Shown: positions 50,068 through 59,463, numbered from the stretch's first letter. The stretch is 64,000 nucleotides of DNA from Promicromonospora sp. Populi (GCF_041081105.1 NZ_CP163528.1:1674001-1738000); one strand, 5' to 3'. Notes: generated by a model not told the origin, from the letters alone. Translations and numbers: made by a program.

Positions 50068-52023
50068 ATGTCCGCCGTCCCCAGCTCCGCCTTCGCCTCA
50101 ACACCCACCAGCCATCCCCTCCTCGACCGGGTCCTGGCCTCCGACGGATCGCTCCCGTTCGCGCTCCTGCGCCGCGAGGGTGACACCGAGGTCGAGGTAC
50201 TTGTCGGCGACGTCGTCGACGCCGACCTGCTGCGCGACATCCCGCTCGACGGCGCCCCGGTGCTCGCCGTCGTCCCGTTCCGTCAGGCGCGCGAGCGCGG
50301 TTTCACCGTGCACGACGACGGCGTTCCCCTCCGCTGCATAGTCGTGCGCGAGTCGGAGCGGGTCCCGCTGTCCGACGCCGTCGCGGCGCTCCCGCCCGAG
50401 CCCGTCGCCGCCGAGCCGCTCGGCTTCGACATTCCCGACGACGAGTACGCGGGCACCGTGCGCCGCGTCATCGACGACGAGATCGGTCAGGGCGCCGGGG
50501 CCAACTTCGTAGTGATGCGCCGCTTCGAGGCCCGGACCGAAGCCGCGCCCGTTCCCACGCTGACCTCGTGGTTCCGTGCCCTGCTCACGCACGAGATCGG
50601 CTCGTACTGGACCTTCGCGGTGCACGCCCCGGCGCCTTCGGCGAGCGCCGGGCCGGCCGGGGAGCCGCTGTCTCTGGCCGGTGCCACTCCCGAGCGGCAC
50701 CTGACCGTGCACGACGGCGTGGCCCGGATGAACCCGATCAGCGGCACCTATCGCCACCCGGCGTCGGGCCCCACGCGCGACGGCGTCCTCGACTTCCTGA
50801 GCGACATCAAGGAGAACGAGGAGCTCTTCATGGTGGTCGACGAGGAGATGAAGATGATGAGCGCCCTGTGCCCCGACGGCGGGCGCATCGTCGGCCCGTA
50901 CCTCAAGCAGATGGCCCGCCTCAGCCACACCGAGTACCTCCTGGAGGGCCGCACCACGCTCGACCCGCGCGAGGCGTTGCGCCTGACAATGTTCGCGCCC
51001 ACCGTGACCGGGTCCCCCATGGAGAACGCCTGCACGGTCATCGCCCGTCACGAGACCCGCCCGCGCGGCTACTACTCGGGTTTCCTCGCCCTTTTCGAGC
51101 CCGACGGCGCGAGCTATTCGCTCGACGCCCCGATCCTCATCCGCACGGCTTATCTGCACGACGGCGGGCGGGTGTCCGTCCCGGCCGGAGCGACCCTCGT
51201 GCGCCACTCGGTGCCAGAGCACGAGGTCGCGGAGACGCGAGCGAAGGCGGCGGGGGTGCTCGCCTCGCTCGGGCTGGTGCCGCGTGGCGCCGGCCCCGAC
51301 GCCGTCGTCGACCTGAATGCGCAGCCCGGCGTCGCCGAGGCGCTGGCCGCGCGTAACGGCCAGCTCGCGGAGTTCTGGGTCCGTCCGCAGGAGGCCGAGG
51401 CCTCGCCGCTGACCGGGCGGAACGTCCTCGTGATCGACCATGAGGACCAGTTCACGAACATGCTCGCCCACCAGCTGCGCCATCTGGGCATGAACGCCCG
51501 CGTGGTCCGGTGGGACGCCGTCGACGATGTCCTTGCGGACGACCTCGTCGTCCTCGGACCGGGACCAGGCGACCCGCGCGACCACGAGGACCCGCGCATC
51601 GCCGCCATCACCCGGCGGATCCACGAGCGGGTGACCGCGGGCCGGCCGCTGCTCGCGGTCTGCCTCAGCCACCAGGTGCTCGCCGGGCTCGCGGGCTTCC
51701 CGCTCCGCGCGCTGCCCACTCCGCGTCAGGGTGTGCGGCTCGACGCCGACGTGTTCGGCACCACCGCCGCCGTCGGCTACTACAACACCTTCGGCGCGCA
51801 GCTCACGACCATTACTGCGGCCGACGCCGACAACCCCGTGGCACGGCTCGCCCTGGAACCGTCAGTGGACACGGACGGCGTGCTCACGGCGCTGCGCGGC
51901 CCCCGTGTCGCGTCGGTCCAGGGGCACCTGGAGTCGGTGCTCTCGGCCGACGGGCTAACCGTGCTCGACGCCCTGGCCCGGCATGTTCTGGAGGTCGGGG
52001 CAACATCCTCCCCAGCCCACTGA
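50068..52023 (+). CDS. trpEG: Anthranilate synthase, fused TrpE-TrpG (PhzE-like)
   Basis: The 651-residue protein has a chorismate-binding domain (GATPERHLTVHDGVARMNPI, SGTYRHPASGPTRDG, MKMMSALCPDGGRIVGPYLK, FAPTVTGSPMENA) and a C-terminal glutamine amidotransferase with VLGPGPGDPRDHEDPR, nucleophile C532 (LLAVCLSHQVLAG) and H620 with E622 (QGHLES, where most TrpG have QFHPE). It converts chorismate and glutamine to anthranilate, the first step to Trp. PhzE enzymes of the same layout make ADIC for phenazines; the Trp attenuator upstream argues for anthranilate synthesis. Confidence 0.92.
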   Translation: MSAVPSSAFASTPTSHPLLDRVLASDGSLPFALLRREGDTEVEVLVGDVVDADLLRDIPLDGAPVLAVVPFRQARERGFTVHDDGVPLRCIVVRESERVPLSDAVAALPPEPVAAEPLGFDIPDDEYAGTVRRVIDDEIGQGAGANFVVMRRFEARTEAAPVPTLTSWFRALLTHEIGSYWTFAVHAPAPSASAGPAGEPLSLAGATPERHLTVHDGVARMNPISGTYRHPASGPTRDGVLDFLSDIKENEELFMVVDEEMKMMSALCPDGGRIVGPYLKQMARLSHTEYLLEGRTTLDPREALRLTMFAPTVTGSPMENACTVIARHETRPRGYYSGFLALFEPDGASYSLDAPILIRTAYLHDGGRVSVPAGATLVRHSVPEHEVAETRAKAAGVLASLGLVPRGAGPDAVVDLNAQPGVAEALAARNGQLAEFWVRPQEAEASPLTGRNVLVIDHEDQFTNMLAHQLRHLGMNARVVRWDAVDDVLADDLVVLGPGPGDPRDHEDPRIAAITRRIHERVTAGRPLLAVCLSHQVLAGLAGFPLRALPTPRQGVRLDADVFGTTAAVGYYNTFGAQLTTITAADADNPVARLALEPSVDTDGVLTALRGPRVASVQGHLESVLSADGLTVLDALARHVLEVGATSSPAH

Positions 52024-52028
52024 ACATG

Positions 52029-52045
52029 CCGGGCCTAGCGCCCGG
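52029..52045. terminator. Short hairpin after trpEG
   Basis: CCGGGC and GCCCGG pair around CTAGC, 5 bp after the trpEG stop and 18 bp before the convergent GH81 stop. The stem is only 6 bp, so it is a weak candidate. Confidence 0.42.
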
Positions 52046-52062
52046 ACGTCCCGAGGTGCTCG

Positions 52063-54990
52063 TCAGCTCACCGCCGACGGCCCGAACGGCACCTCCAGCA
52101 CGGAGTTCGCGAGGTTCAGGAGGGAGGTCGCGTTGCCGAGCACGTTCCAGACCTCCACCTTGATCGTGCCGTTGGTGATGTCACCGAGGGTGCCCGCGGA
52201 GCTCTCCAGCGCGTTGTTCGTGGAGGTGTAGCGCTCGAAGCCGGGCACCGGATCCGTGGCGAAGTAGCGGTATGTCTCCACCCGGTCGAAGGAACCGTTG
52301 CCGTCGAGGTCGTAAGAGACGCGCAGGCGCGTGCCGTTGCCGACGTTCGTTCCTGCGTCCAGGCCGAGATCGAACGCCGTGCGCAGGCCGCCGAACTCGC
52401 CAGTGACGTGCTCGACGGTGGCGGTGAGCCCGGTGCTCGGGTCGCCGACCGCGTCAGGTCCCGAACGCGCGCCCAGCACTGCCGTGGCCGCAGAACCGGG
52501 GGCAGGGGTCAGGGCGCCGCCCGCGGTCAGGTAGAACGTCGTCGAAACGGGATCGGGTGGATCGGTCGGGTCCGTCGGGTCTTCGGGGCCGCTCGGCGCA
52601 CCGCCCCCGCTCCACGTATGCGCACCCGAGGTGACGGTCCTACCGACCGGCACCGCGAGCGAGGTTCCGTCCGAGAACCGGACCGTGAGGGGCGACCGCG
52701 TGATGTTCGAGGCTACGTAGGTGCGCTCCCCGTTCTTCGTGAACACGGCGGCCACGGGAGAGTCGGCGGTCACCGTCGAGTCGAGGGTGCCCAGCGCGGC
52801 GATGTTGGCGATCCAGTGATAGGTGTGCGCGCGGCTCTCGCCCTCCTCCACCGGGTACTGGCGGTCGGCGTCGAGGGCGGCGAGCGCCCGGTCGCCGTCG
52901 CCGAGCGCTAGGTAGGACCACAGGATGTCCTGCCAGACGGTCGGGTTGCCGTTGTTGACGTCGACCATCTCGTCGTAGTTGGCGACCACGTCGTCGGGGC
53001 GCAGGCCCAGGTAGAGGTGGCCGCCCGTGACCGGCAGGGTGTTGATGCCCTGGATCATCTCGGCCTCGCCGCTGAACCAGGTCGCGTAGGCGCCGCCGCT
53101 GCCCCAGATCATGCCCACGGTGGAGTGGCCGAATGCATCGGGCATCGCGCCGGACCCGTCGAACCAGTACTGCTGGATCGCCGCAGTCTGCGTGGCGTAG
53201 AGGTAGATCCCGGCGTCACGAGCGGCGTCGTCGCCGGTGGCCACACCCCACTGGATGAGGCCGTTCGCGAAGTTCTGGCCCTCCGAGCTCGACTCCTGGT
53301 TGTTGCCGTTGACGAAGGCGCCGTGGCCGGCCGCCCAGTCGTGGCCGGCGTAGATGTCGAAGTCCCGCAGGTACGGGTAGCGCGTGTCGGTGCGGTCGAA
53401 GTTGTTCGCGTCCGCGATCAGCTGGTCGACCATGCCGCCGAACTGCTGGTCGGTGGCCCAGGCCGGATCGAATCGCGCCAGAGTGGCGGCCGCGAGGATG
53501 AAGTACCCGTAGTGGAAGTGATGGTCGTTCAGCTCTCTGTCCGACCCGTACGCGGCGGGGAAGCCCACCAGGGTGCCCCAGTTCTGGTTGTAGGCGAACA
53601 CCTGCTCCGTCTCGCCGGGGCTCGCTGTGAACCAGTCCGTGAGCGCGGCCTCGATCTGTGCGAGCGCCGTGTCGCGGACGCCCGTGCGGTCGAGCTGGTC
53701 CGCGATCTCCGCGATGCGCACCGCGCGGCCGAGCGCCTTGCCGGTCCAGTAGGTGTCGGCGGCGTCGATGCTCATCGGGTCACCGGCCTCGGCGTCCAGA
53801 AGGGCATCAAGCCGCGCGTTCGCGTCGCCGTCCGCGGTAGCTACCGAGGGGACCTCCGGCAGCACACCGGTGAACGGGGTGTCGGTCGTGAACGACGTCG
53901 CTCCGATCAGCGTGGTCATCGCGCCGCGTGCCGACACGTAGTCGCGGTTGCCGGCTGCGCCGTCGCCCGGTCCGTCGCCGGCTGACCCCTCGAGGTACAC
54001 CTCTTGATGCGGGTAGAGCGCGACGATCGTGCCCTCGTTTGTGCCCTCGTGCGCCTCGGTCTCGAACGAGTACGTCGTACGGACGATGCTCGTCGCCTCG
54101 TCGTAGACGTAATCGGCGCGGGTCCCGGTCACCTCGACATAGGCATACGGCGTGAACGAGTTCGCCTGGGCGGTGCGCGCCGCGTCGTTGTCCGCCGGGG
54201 TCGTGGGAAGGGCGGCGACGGAGAGATAGCCCCTGCCATTCAGGTTGCTGCGCAACACGCTGCCCGACGTCGTCCAGGACGATCCGGTCGGCGCGAACGC
54301 GACGTAGTCGGCGCCGCCCGTGCTGAAGCCGATGCGGGCGCCGTCGCGGAGCCACACGCGCAGGTCCGACCCGCCGGTGAGGAGCGCGTCCCCACCCGCC
54401 ATCTCGAACCAGGTCATGGGTAGACCGTGCCCGATCGTCGCCGTCATGGAGCGTGCCCCGTCGCTCCACGACGGGGTGACGGTCCAGTCGCTCCAGTCCG
54501 CGACCTCGGCGACGGAGGCGTTCAGTCCCGCGACCCCGACGACGAGGTCCTGGCTGTACGGGTAGTGGAACTCCCCGATCCCGCCGGGTGTCCCGTAGAG
54601 GGTGGGCTGCTGCGTGTAGGAAAGGCCGAGGCCACCCGGCGTCGGTTTGTACGACACGGGGTGCGCGTGGAGTGGCTCGCTCATCGAGCAGTCGAACTTC
54701 TTGAAGCTCAGCGACGACCACCAGTCGTTCGTCGGCACGGCCCCTTGCGGCGCCGAGTCGGTGATGTACGCGCGAGCATCGGTTGCGAGCGGGGCGCACC
54801 CCTCGGGTGCTGGGCCGACCTGATCGGTCGTATAGCTCCCGGCCCCCTCGGGTATCGGGTCGGCCGCCACGGATGGAATGGCGGTGATCGTGGAGGCGAC
54901 GAGCACGACCGCTGTGAGGACGGCGATTCGCGCACGCCGCTCCCGGCCTAGTCGCTCCGTAGAACCTGTGCTGGCAAAGGGATGGAACAT
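52063..54990 (-). CDS. Secreted GH81 endo-beta-1,3-glucanase with C-terminal accessory domain
   Basis: The 975-residue enzyme has a signal peptide (IAVLTAVVLVASTITAIPSV), a GH81 N-terminal domain (PTNDWWSSLSFKKFD, FHYPYSQDLVVGVAG) and catalytic core with YGSDRELNDHHFHYGYFI (acid D489), HDWAAGHGAFVNGNNQESSS with E566 and E570, and IWGSGGAYATWFSGEAEM. A Pro/Asp/Thr linker then leads to about 150 residues (TFYLTAGGALTPAP onward) that look like a beta-glucan-binding module, possibly CBM56-like; that label is tentative. It degrades fungal-type beta-1,3-glucan. A CebR-type box lies 107 bp upstream. Confidence 0.95.
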   Translation of the reverse strand: MFHPFASTGSTERLGRERRARIAVLTAVVLVASTITAIPSVAADPIPEGAGSYTTDQVGPAPEGCAPLATDARAYITDSAPQGAVPTNDWWSSLSFKKFDCSMSEPLHAHPVSYKPTPGGLGLSYTQQPTLYGTPGGIGEFHYPYSQDLVVGVAGLNASVAEVADWSDWTVTPSWSDGARSMTATIGHGLPMTWFEMAGGDALLTGGSDLRVWLRDGARIGFSTGGADYVAFAPTGSSWTTSGSVLRSNLNGRGYLSVAALPTTPADNDAARTAQANSFTPYAYVEVTGTRADYVYDEATSIVRTTYSFETEAHEGTNEGTIVALYPHQEVYLEGSAGDGPGDGAAGNRDYVSARGAMTTLIGATSFTTDTPFTGVLPEVPSVATADGDANARLDALLDAEAGDPMSIDAADTYWTGKALGRAVRIAEIADQLDRTGVRDTALAQIEAALTDWFTASPGETEQVFAYNQNWGTLVGFPAAYGSDRELNDHHFHYGYFILAAATLARFDPAWATDQQFGGMVDQLIADANNFDRTDTRYPYLRDFDIYAGHDWAAGHGAFVNGNNQESSSEGQNFANGLIQWGVATGDDAARDAGIYLYATQTAAIQQYWFDGSGAMPDAFGHSTVGMIWGSGGAYATWFSGEAEMIQGINTLPVTGGHLYLGLRPDDVVANYDEMVDVNNGNPTVWQDILWSYLALGDGDRALAALDADRQYPVEEGESRAHTYHWIANIAALGTLDSTVTADSPVAAVFTKNGERTYVASNITRSPLTVRFSDGTSLAVPVGRTVTSGAHTWSGGGAPSGPEDPTDPTDPPDPVSTTFYLTAGGALTPAPGSAATAVLGARSGPDAVGDPSTGLTATVEHVTGEFGGLRTAFDLGLDAGTNVGNGTRLRVSYDLDGNGSFDRVETYRYFATDPVPGFERYTSTNNALESSAGTLGDITNGTIKVEVWNVLGNATSLLNLANSVLEVPFGPSAVS

Positions 54991-55096
54991 CGTCGTCCTC
55001 TCTGAACCGCCCCGTCATTGGGGTGTTCGGCTCACGTCGTTCCCGCGTCTTCGAGGGGTGGTGAGGGAGACTTGCGCGCGCCTGCCGGCCAGACCG

Positions 55097-55110
55097 TGGG
55101 AGCGCTCTCA
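55097..55110. promoter_or_regulatory. CebR-type operator upstream of the GH81 gene
   Basis: TGGGAGCGCTCTCA matches 13 of 14 bases of the CebR palindrome TGGGAGCGCTCCCA. It is oriented within the 319-bp interval before the GH81 start, which otherwise contains only the LexA-like site and promoter sequence. Confidence 0.68.
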
Positions 55111-55281
55111 CACCATGGCAGGTCGGCAGCCGGGCGTCAACCATGTGCGAGGCCGGATGGATCCGTCGCCGCATGGCAATCGCCGAAGCGCCTTGGCCAG
55201 TCGGTGGGTCCAGCCGGCGGGTCCAGCCGGCGGCGACCGTCGATTCTGCTCGTGGCAGACAGAACTGGTTCGACGAGCGAT

Positions 55282-55297
55282 ACGAACGTGTGTGCGA
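55282..55297. promoter_or_regulatory. LexA-like box upstream of the DUF222-HNH gene
   Basis: ACGAACGTGTGTGCGA differs from TCGAAC-N4-GTTCGA at two bases and ends 12 bp before the start. DUF222/13E12-type HNH genes are damage-inducible in mycobacteria, which supports the site despite the mismatches. Confidence 0.5.
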
Positions 55298-55309
55298 TAG
55301 ATTGATGTC

Positions 55310-57091
55310 ATGACGCGAACGGGTGTAGCGACGACTAGGGCAGGCGACGAGCCTGCCGAGTCGGTGCTGCCCGGCGGTAGTGCAGCATTCCGCGGGGTCG
55401 TCGACGTCGCAGGGGTGCGGGCGATGCGCCAGGTGCTGGCGGGGATGATCCTGCCAGGCGGTACCGACACAACGTCCTCCGTGTCGAGGCAGGTGCAGGC
55501 CGAGTGGGTGGATCTGCTGGGTGAGCTGGAGGCGGTGAAGAATGCTGCGACGGCGACGCAGGCGCGGCTGGCTGTGGCGCTGGAGGTGGCTACGAAGTCC
55601 GACGAGGCTGAGCAGAGCATTCGTGCCGAGCGGCGTGGTCGTGGTGTGCCGAGCCAGGTGGGTTTGGCGATGCGGTGCAGTCCGCATGCGGGTACCTCGT
55701 TCCTGGGTACCGCCCGGGTCTGGCTGACCGAGATGCCGCACACGTTCGACGCCCTGCGCACCGGGGTGCTGTCCCAGTGGCGCGCGACCCTGCTGGTGCG
55801 CGAGACCTCGCATCTCTCGACGGAGCACCGGGCGCGGATCGATGAGGAGGTCTGCGGCCCGGCGAACCTGGCCGTGCTGGCCCGGATGGGCACCCGGCGG
55901 CTGGTCGCCCGGATCAAGGAGCTGGCCGCCCAGCTCGATGTGCACGCGTGCGTGAAGCGCAACGCGCGAGCCGTATCGCAGCGGCGGGTCTCGGTGCGTC
56001 CCGCCCCGGACCTCATGGTGTACCTGACCGCGCTGGTGCCCATGCAGCAGGGCATCCAGGCGTACGCCCAGCTCAAGGCACACGCGGATGCGACCAAGGC
56101 GACGGGTGACGAGCGCGGCACGGGGCAGATCATGGCGGACACCCTGATCGAGCGGGTCACCGGCCGCGAACCCGGACACGCCGACGAGGTCCCGGTCACG
56201 ATCAACCTCCTCGTCTCCGACCAGGCGCTCCTGGCCGGCGAGCACCAGCCCCACAGCAACCAGCCCAACAGGAACCAGCCCGGCAGGAACCAGCCCGGCG
56301 GTGACCAGCCCGGCAGGAACCGGTCCGGCGAGCAACCCGGTGTCATCGTGGAGGGCATGCCCGCCGGGGCAGGTACCGTTCCGGCCCCGGTGGTGCGGAA
56401 CCTGGTCGCGCACGCGATCGACGCCGACGCGGCATGGCTGCGCGCGATCTACGTCGACCCGAACGGCCGGCTGCTAGCCACCACATCAACCTCACGGTTC
56501 CACCCGCAAGGCCTGGCCGCGCTGCTGCGCGCCCGCGAACAGGGCATCTGCGCCACCTCCTGGTGCGACGCACCCGTGCGACACATCGACCACGTCATCC
56601 CACACACCCAGGGCGGCGCAACCAGCCTCGACAACGGGCAAGGCCTGTGCGCCCGCTGCAACCACGCAAAACAAGCACCCGACTGGACGCAGAAAGCGAC
56701 GGATGTCGAGGGTCGGCAGGCCGTGGAGACGGTCACGCCAACGGGCCACACCTACACATCGGTCGCGCCCCGACCGCCCGAGCCCGTGCGAGAACCGGCT
56801 GCGCCCGTGCGGGAACCGGCTGCGCCCGTGCGGGAACCGGCTGCGCCCGTGCGGGAACCGGCCGAGCCCCCGCGAGAACCGGTCCAAGACCCGGGCAGGC
56901 AACCCGTACCCGAGTGGACCCCGGCCGTCGGCATGGGCGAACCCGGCGCTCGCGCGTCACGCAGCAGATACTCCATCGGCTGTCGGACGACGCCTGCCCA
57001 CGGCGCCATCGCCTACCGGCCCCGCCGAGACCGGGGCCCTGGGCGCCGACCGTCCCGACGGCCACGCCGGGCCGACCTCGCCTGGGCTTAG
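55310..57091 (+). CDS. DUF222 protein with HNH endonuclease domain (13E12 family)
   Basis: The 593-residue protein has an N-terminal DUF222 helical domain (WVDLLGELEAVKNAATATQA, AHTFDALRTG-like MPHTFDALRTGVLSQWRATL, ETSHLSTEHRARIDEEV) and an HNH nuclease domain with CATSWCDAPVRHIDHVIPHT and GLCARCNHAKQAPDW, in which paired cysteines bind zinc. Between them is a Asn/Gln/Pro/Gly repeat (NQPNRNQPGRNQPGG), and near the end a PVREPAA heptapeptide repeat. Such genes are multicopy in actinobacteria and often SOS-induced. The Arg/Pro-rich last 45 residues may derive from a late frameshift. Confidence 0.9.
   Translation: MTRTGVATTRAGDEPAESVLPGGSAAFRGVVDVAGVRAMRQVLAGMILPGGTDTTSSVSRQVQAEWVDLLGELEAVKNAATATQARLAVALEVATKSDEAEQSIRAERRGRGVPSQVGLAMRCSPHAGTSFLGTARVWLTEMPHTFDALRTGVLSQWRATLLVRETSHLSTEHRARIDEEVCGPANLAVLARMGTRRLVARIKELAAQLDVHACVKRNARAVSQRRVSVRPAPDLMVYLTALVPMQQGIQAYAQLKAHADATKATGDERGTGQIMADTLIERVTGREPGHADEVPVTINLLVSDQALLAGEHQPHSNQPNRNQPGRNQPGGDQPGRNRSGEQPGVIVEGMPAGAGTVPAPVVRNLVAHAIDADAAWLRAIYVDPNGRLLATTSTSRFHPQGLAALLRAREQGICATSWCDAPVRHIDHVIPHTQGGATSLDNGQGLCARCNHAKQAPDWTQKATDVEGRQAVETVTPTGHTYTSVAPRPPEPVREPAAPVREPAAPVREPAAPVREPAEPPREPVQDPGRQPVPEWTPAVGMGEPGARASRSRYSIGCRTTPAHGAIAYRPRRDRGPGRRPSRRPRRADLAWA
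56783..56887 (+). repeat. 21-bp tandem repeat inside the DUF222-HNH gene
   Basis: Five units of CCCGTGCGGGAACCGGCTGCG type (each 21 bp, encoding PVREPAA) run head to tail; the second and third are identical, the first differs by one base and the last two are diverged. Copy number is likely variable between strains. Confidence 0.8.
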
Positions 57092-57119
57092 AACCCGGTC
57101 ATCACCTAAGCGCCACGGC

Positions 57120-57602
57120 TCACCTCGCCAAGGCCTCCGCCAGCCGATCGACGAACACCGCCTGCGCGCTGACGACGAGACGGCTTGCCTCGTCCGGTCC
57201 GAACCAGGCGACGCGGTCGATCTCCGGGATCTCGATGCGTTTCCCTGACCGCGGCGGCCACTCGATCTCGACAGTGTTGCTCCGCGCCTCCGCCAGGTCG
57301 GTCCAGGGATGAGGCCACTCGCGCGCCCAGGCGACGACCAGCTTGCCCGTGCGCTGACGTACCTCACCGAGCTCGACGTCCGGCGCGGCCGACGTAGGTA
57401 GCTCCAGCCCGAGCTCCTCTCCGGCCTCACGCAGCGCTGCGGCGTGTGGCTCCTCGCCGGGTTCGAGCTCGCCCTTGAGCAGCGTCCACGCTCCAGCGTC
57501 CTTGCGGGCCCAGAACGGCCCGCCCATGTGGCCGAGCAGCACCTCGAGCCCGCCGTCGGGCAGGGTTCGGTAGAGCAGGAGCCCAGCACTCGTTTTCGCC
57601 AT
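57120..57602 (-). CDS. NUDIX hydrolase
   Basis: The 160-residue enzyme has a perfect Nudix box, GELEPGEEPHAAALREAGEE followed by LG, preceded by SAGLLLYRTLPDGGLEVLLG and WTLLKG. The C-terminal IPEIDRVAWFGPDEA matches small MutT/diadenosine-type proteins. It probably removes a nucleoside diphosphate derivative. It follows copCD by 37 bp on the same strand. Confidence 0.92.
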   Translation of the reverse strand: MAKTSAGLLLYRTLPDGGLEVLLGHMGGPFWARKDAGAWTLLKGELEPGEEPHAAALREAGEELGLELPTSAAPDVELGEVRQRTGKLVVAWAREWPHPWTDLAEARSNTVEIEWPPRSGKRIEIPEIDRVAWFGPDEASRLVVSAQAVFVDRLAEALAR

Positions 57603-57639
57603 GATGACCAGTGTCGACGATCGCGCCGTCCTGAACCCG

Positions 57640-59463
57640 TCAGGGCACCCGGAACGTCGCCGTGGCCACCGGGTTGTCGAACTCCGTGGTGCGCAGCGAC
57701 ACCTGCACCTCCCACTCTCCCGTGGTCGGCAGCACGACGTCGCCGGCGTAGACGCCCGGACCGAGCGAGTTGACCTCCACCGCTCCGAGGTCCACGTCGC
57801 CCGTCGTCAGGCTGAGCTGCGGGGCCTCGTAACCCTCGGCGGGCTCCCCGGCCTGGTCGGTCATCGTGATGGTGAGGGTGGCCGGGCCGACTCTCAGCGG
57901 GGCCAGGGTGACCTCCGCCGAGATGTCGTCCAGCTGCACCGACTCCTGGGCGCTCTCCCCCGCTCTGTCTACCGAGGTGACGGCCGCTTCAGGCTCGGGG
58001 CTCCGGTCCACCAGGAAGCCGGTGACGAAGAGGACGACGACCAGCACGCCCGCCTCCGCGAGCGCCGTGCGGACCAGCAGCTTGGTCGGGACCGCGCGGT
58101 CCCGGGGACGGGAAGCGCCGCGGAGGCGAGGAGCGTCACGGGTATGGGGCGCGTCGCGGAGGCGGGAAACGCCGCGGCGACGAGAAACGTCGCGGGCAGG
58201 GCGCGCGTCGCGGAGCCGCGGCAGCAGGGAGAACCGGTTCCACGCGGCGATCGCTATCGCGACCAGTACGGCGAGGATCTTGACGAGGAGCAGGGCCCCG
58301 TAGCCGGAGTCGAGGAGCGCGTCCCAGGATCCGGCGATCCGCCAGGCCAGGAACGTCCCGGCTACCACGAGCACCGCGAGCAGGCCGGCGGCCCAGGTCG
58401 AGAACCGGCCGAGCACGACGGCGCCGGAGTCGCCGCGCGCAGCATCCCCACGTACGAGGTCCCCGCCCGCAACATCCCCGCGCGCGAGGCCTCTGAGGAC
58501 CAGGGCGATCGCCACCAGGCCGCCCAGCCACAAGGCTCCCGCGGCCAGGTGCAGCACGTCGACGCCGACCACCAGGGCCTCGGGCGTGGCGGCCCGCGTG
58601 TGGCCGGTGAACGCCGGCGCGGCGACCGCCAGCACACAGCCGGTCAGCACGAGGGCGACCCTCGTCCGGTTGGGGGCTACCGCCGCCGGGAGTGACCACG
58701 CTGTCAGGGCGAGCCCCAAGACCACGACGGCGGGGACCGCATACTCGGCCGGCGCGAGCGACGACCAGGTCGAGCCCGCGAAGATCGCCGAGGCCGGCAG
58801 GCCGAGCTGGTAGAGCGCGACCAGCGGCACGGCGGCCAGCCAGCCGAGAGCCGCGACGCCTGCCGCCGCGCGGGCGACCGGACGCAGCCGGGCACGCGAG
58901 CGGTCGGCGCCGCGATCCCGGGGAAGGAACAGGACCGCGAAGGCCGCAACACCGGCGGCCAGGAGGAGGCCCACGTAGCCCAGCCCGCGGACCAGGCCGA
59001 GCAGGACGGGCGCGTCGGTGGCGGAGTCCGCACTGGTCGTCGGCACGTCCACGACGTCGCTGGGAGCGCCGACGGCGAAGCTCAGCGAGCCGCCGATCGG
59101 GTGCCCGTCCTCGGACACGAGCCGCCACAGGACCACCAGCGTGCCGTCGGCAACCTCCTCGTCAAGGTCGACGAGGAGCTGCGACTCACGGACCGAGGCT
59201 GAGGAGGCCACCTCGGTCCCGGTCGCATCGAACACCTTGATCCCCGCCGGGACGCCGATCACTGACTCGTTGAAACTGAACGTGACCCGCTCGGGCGCGA
59301 CGTCGAGCACCGCGCCCTCTGCCGGGTCGGTACTGACGAGGGTCGCGTGGGCCGCGGCGCTGCCTGCCGGGCCGAGGACGAGCGCGCAGACGACGGCGAA
59401 CAGGAGCAACCAGCTCGCGGCGCGCCCTCCCGGGCCCCGGCGCTTCACCTGGGTCGGCGTCAC
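57640..59463 (-). CDS. CopC-CopD fusion, copper resistance/uptake protein
   Basis: The 607-residue protein has a signal peptide, an exported CopC domain starting AHATLVSTDPAEGAVLDV (N-terminal His copper ligand) with EDGHPIGGSLSFAVG, then a CopD membrane domain of about eight helices (LGLVRGLGYVGLLLAAGVAA, DVLHLAAGALWLGGLVAIAL). Two charged insertions, one rich in RGD (LARGDVAGGDLVRGDAARGD) and one of R(L/R)RDA repeats, interrupt the CopD part and probably sit in cytosolic loops. A C-terminal beta domain ends the protein. The GTG at 59463 overlaps the ycnI stop (GTGA). Confidence 0.92.
   Translation of the reverse strand: MTPTQVKRRGPGGRAASWLLLFAVVCALVLGPAGSAAAHATLVSTDPAEGAVLDVAPERVTFSFNESVIGVPAGIKVFDATGTEVASSASVRESQLLVDLDEEVADGTLVVLWRLVSEDGHPIGGSLSFAVGAPSDVVDVPTTSADSATDAPVLLGLVRGLGYVGLLLAAGVAAFAVLFLPRDRGADRSRARLRPVARAAAGVAALGWLAAVPLVALYQLGLPASAIFAGSTWSSLAPAEYAVPAVVVLGLALTAWSLPAAVAPNRTRVALVLTGCVLAVAAPAFTGHTRAATPEALVVGVDVLHLAAGALWLGGLVAIALVLRGLARGDVAGGDLVRGDAARGDSGAVVLGRFSTWAAGLLAVLVVAGTFLAWRIAGSWDALLDSGYGALLLVKILAVLVAIAIAAWNRFSLLPRLRDARPARDVSRRRGVSRLRDAPHTRDAPRLRGASRPRDRAVPTKLLVRTALAEAGVLVVVLFVTGFLVDRSPEPEAAVTSVDRAGESAQESVQLDDISAEVTLAPLRVGPATLTITMTDQAGEPAEGYEAPQLSLTTGDVDLGAVEVNSLGPGVYAGDVVLPTTGEWEVQVSLRTTEFDNPVATATFRVP

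Noticed and set aside
56783..56887. Head-to-tail 21-bp repeats suggestive of a CRISPR or recombination array.
   Set aside because: There are no spacers, the units are in frame, and they encode PVREPAA repeats within the HNH protein.
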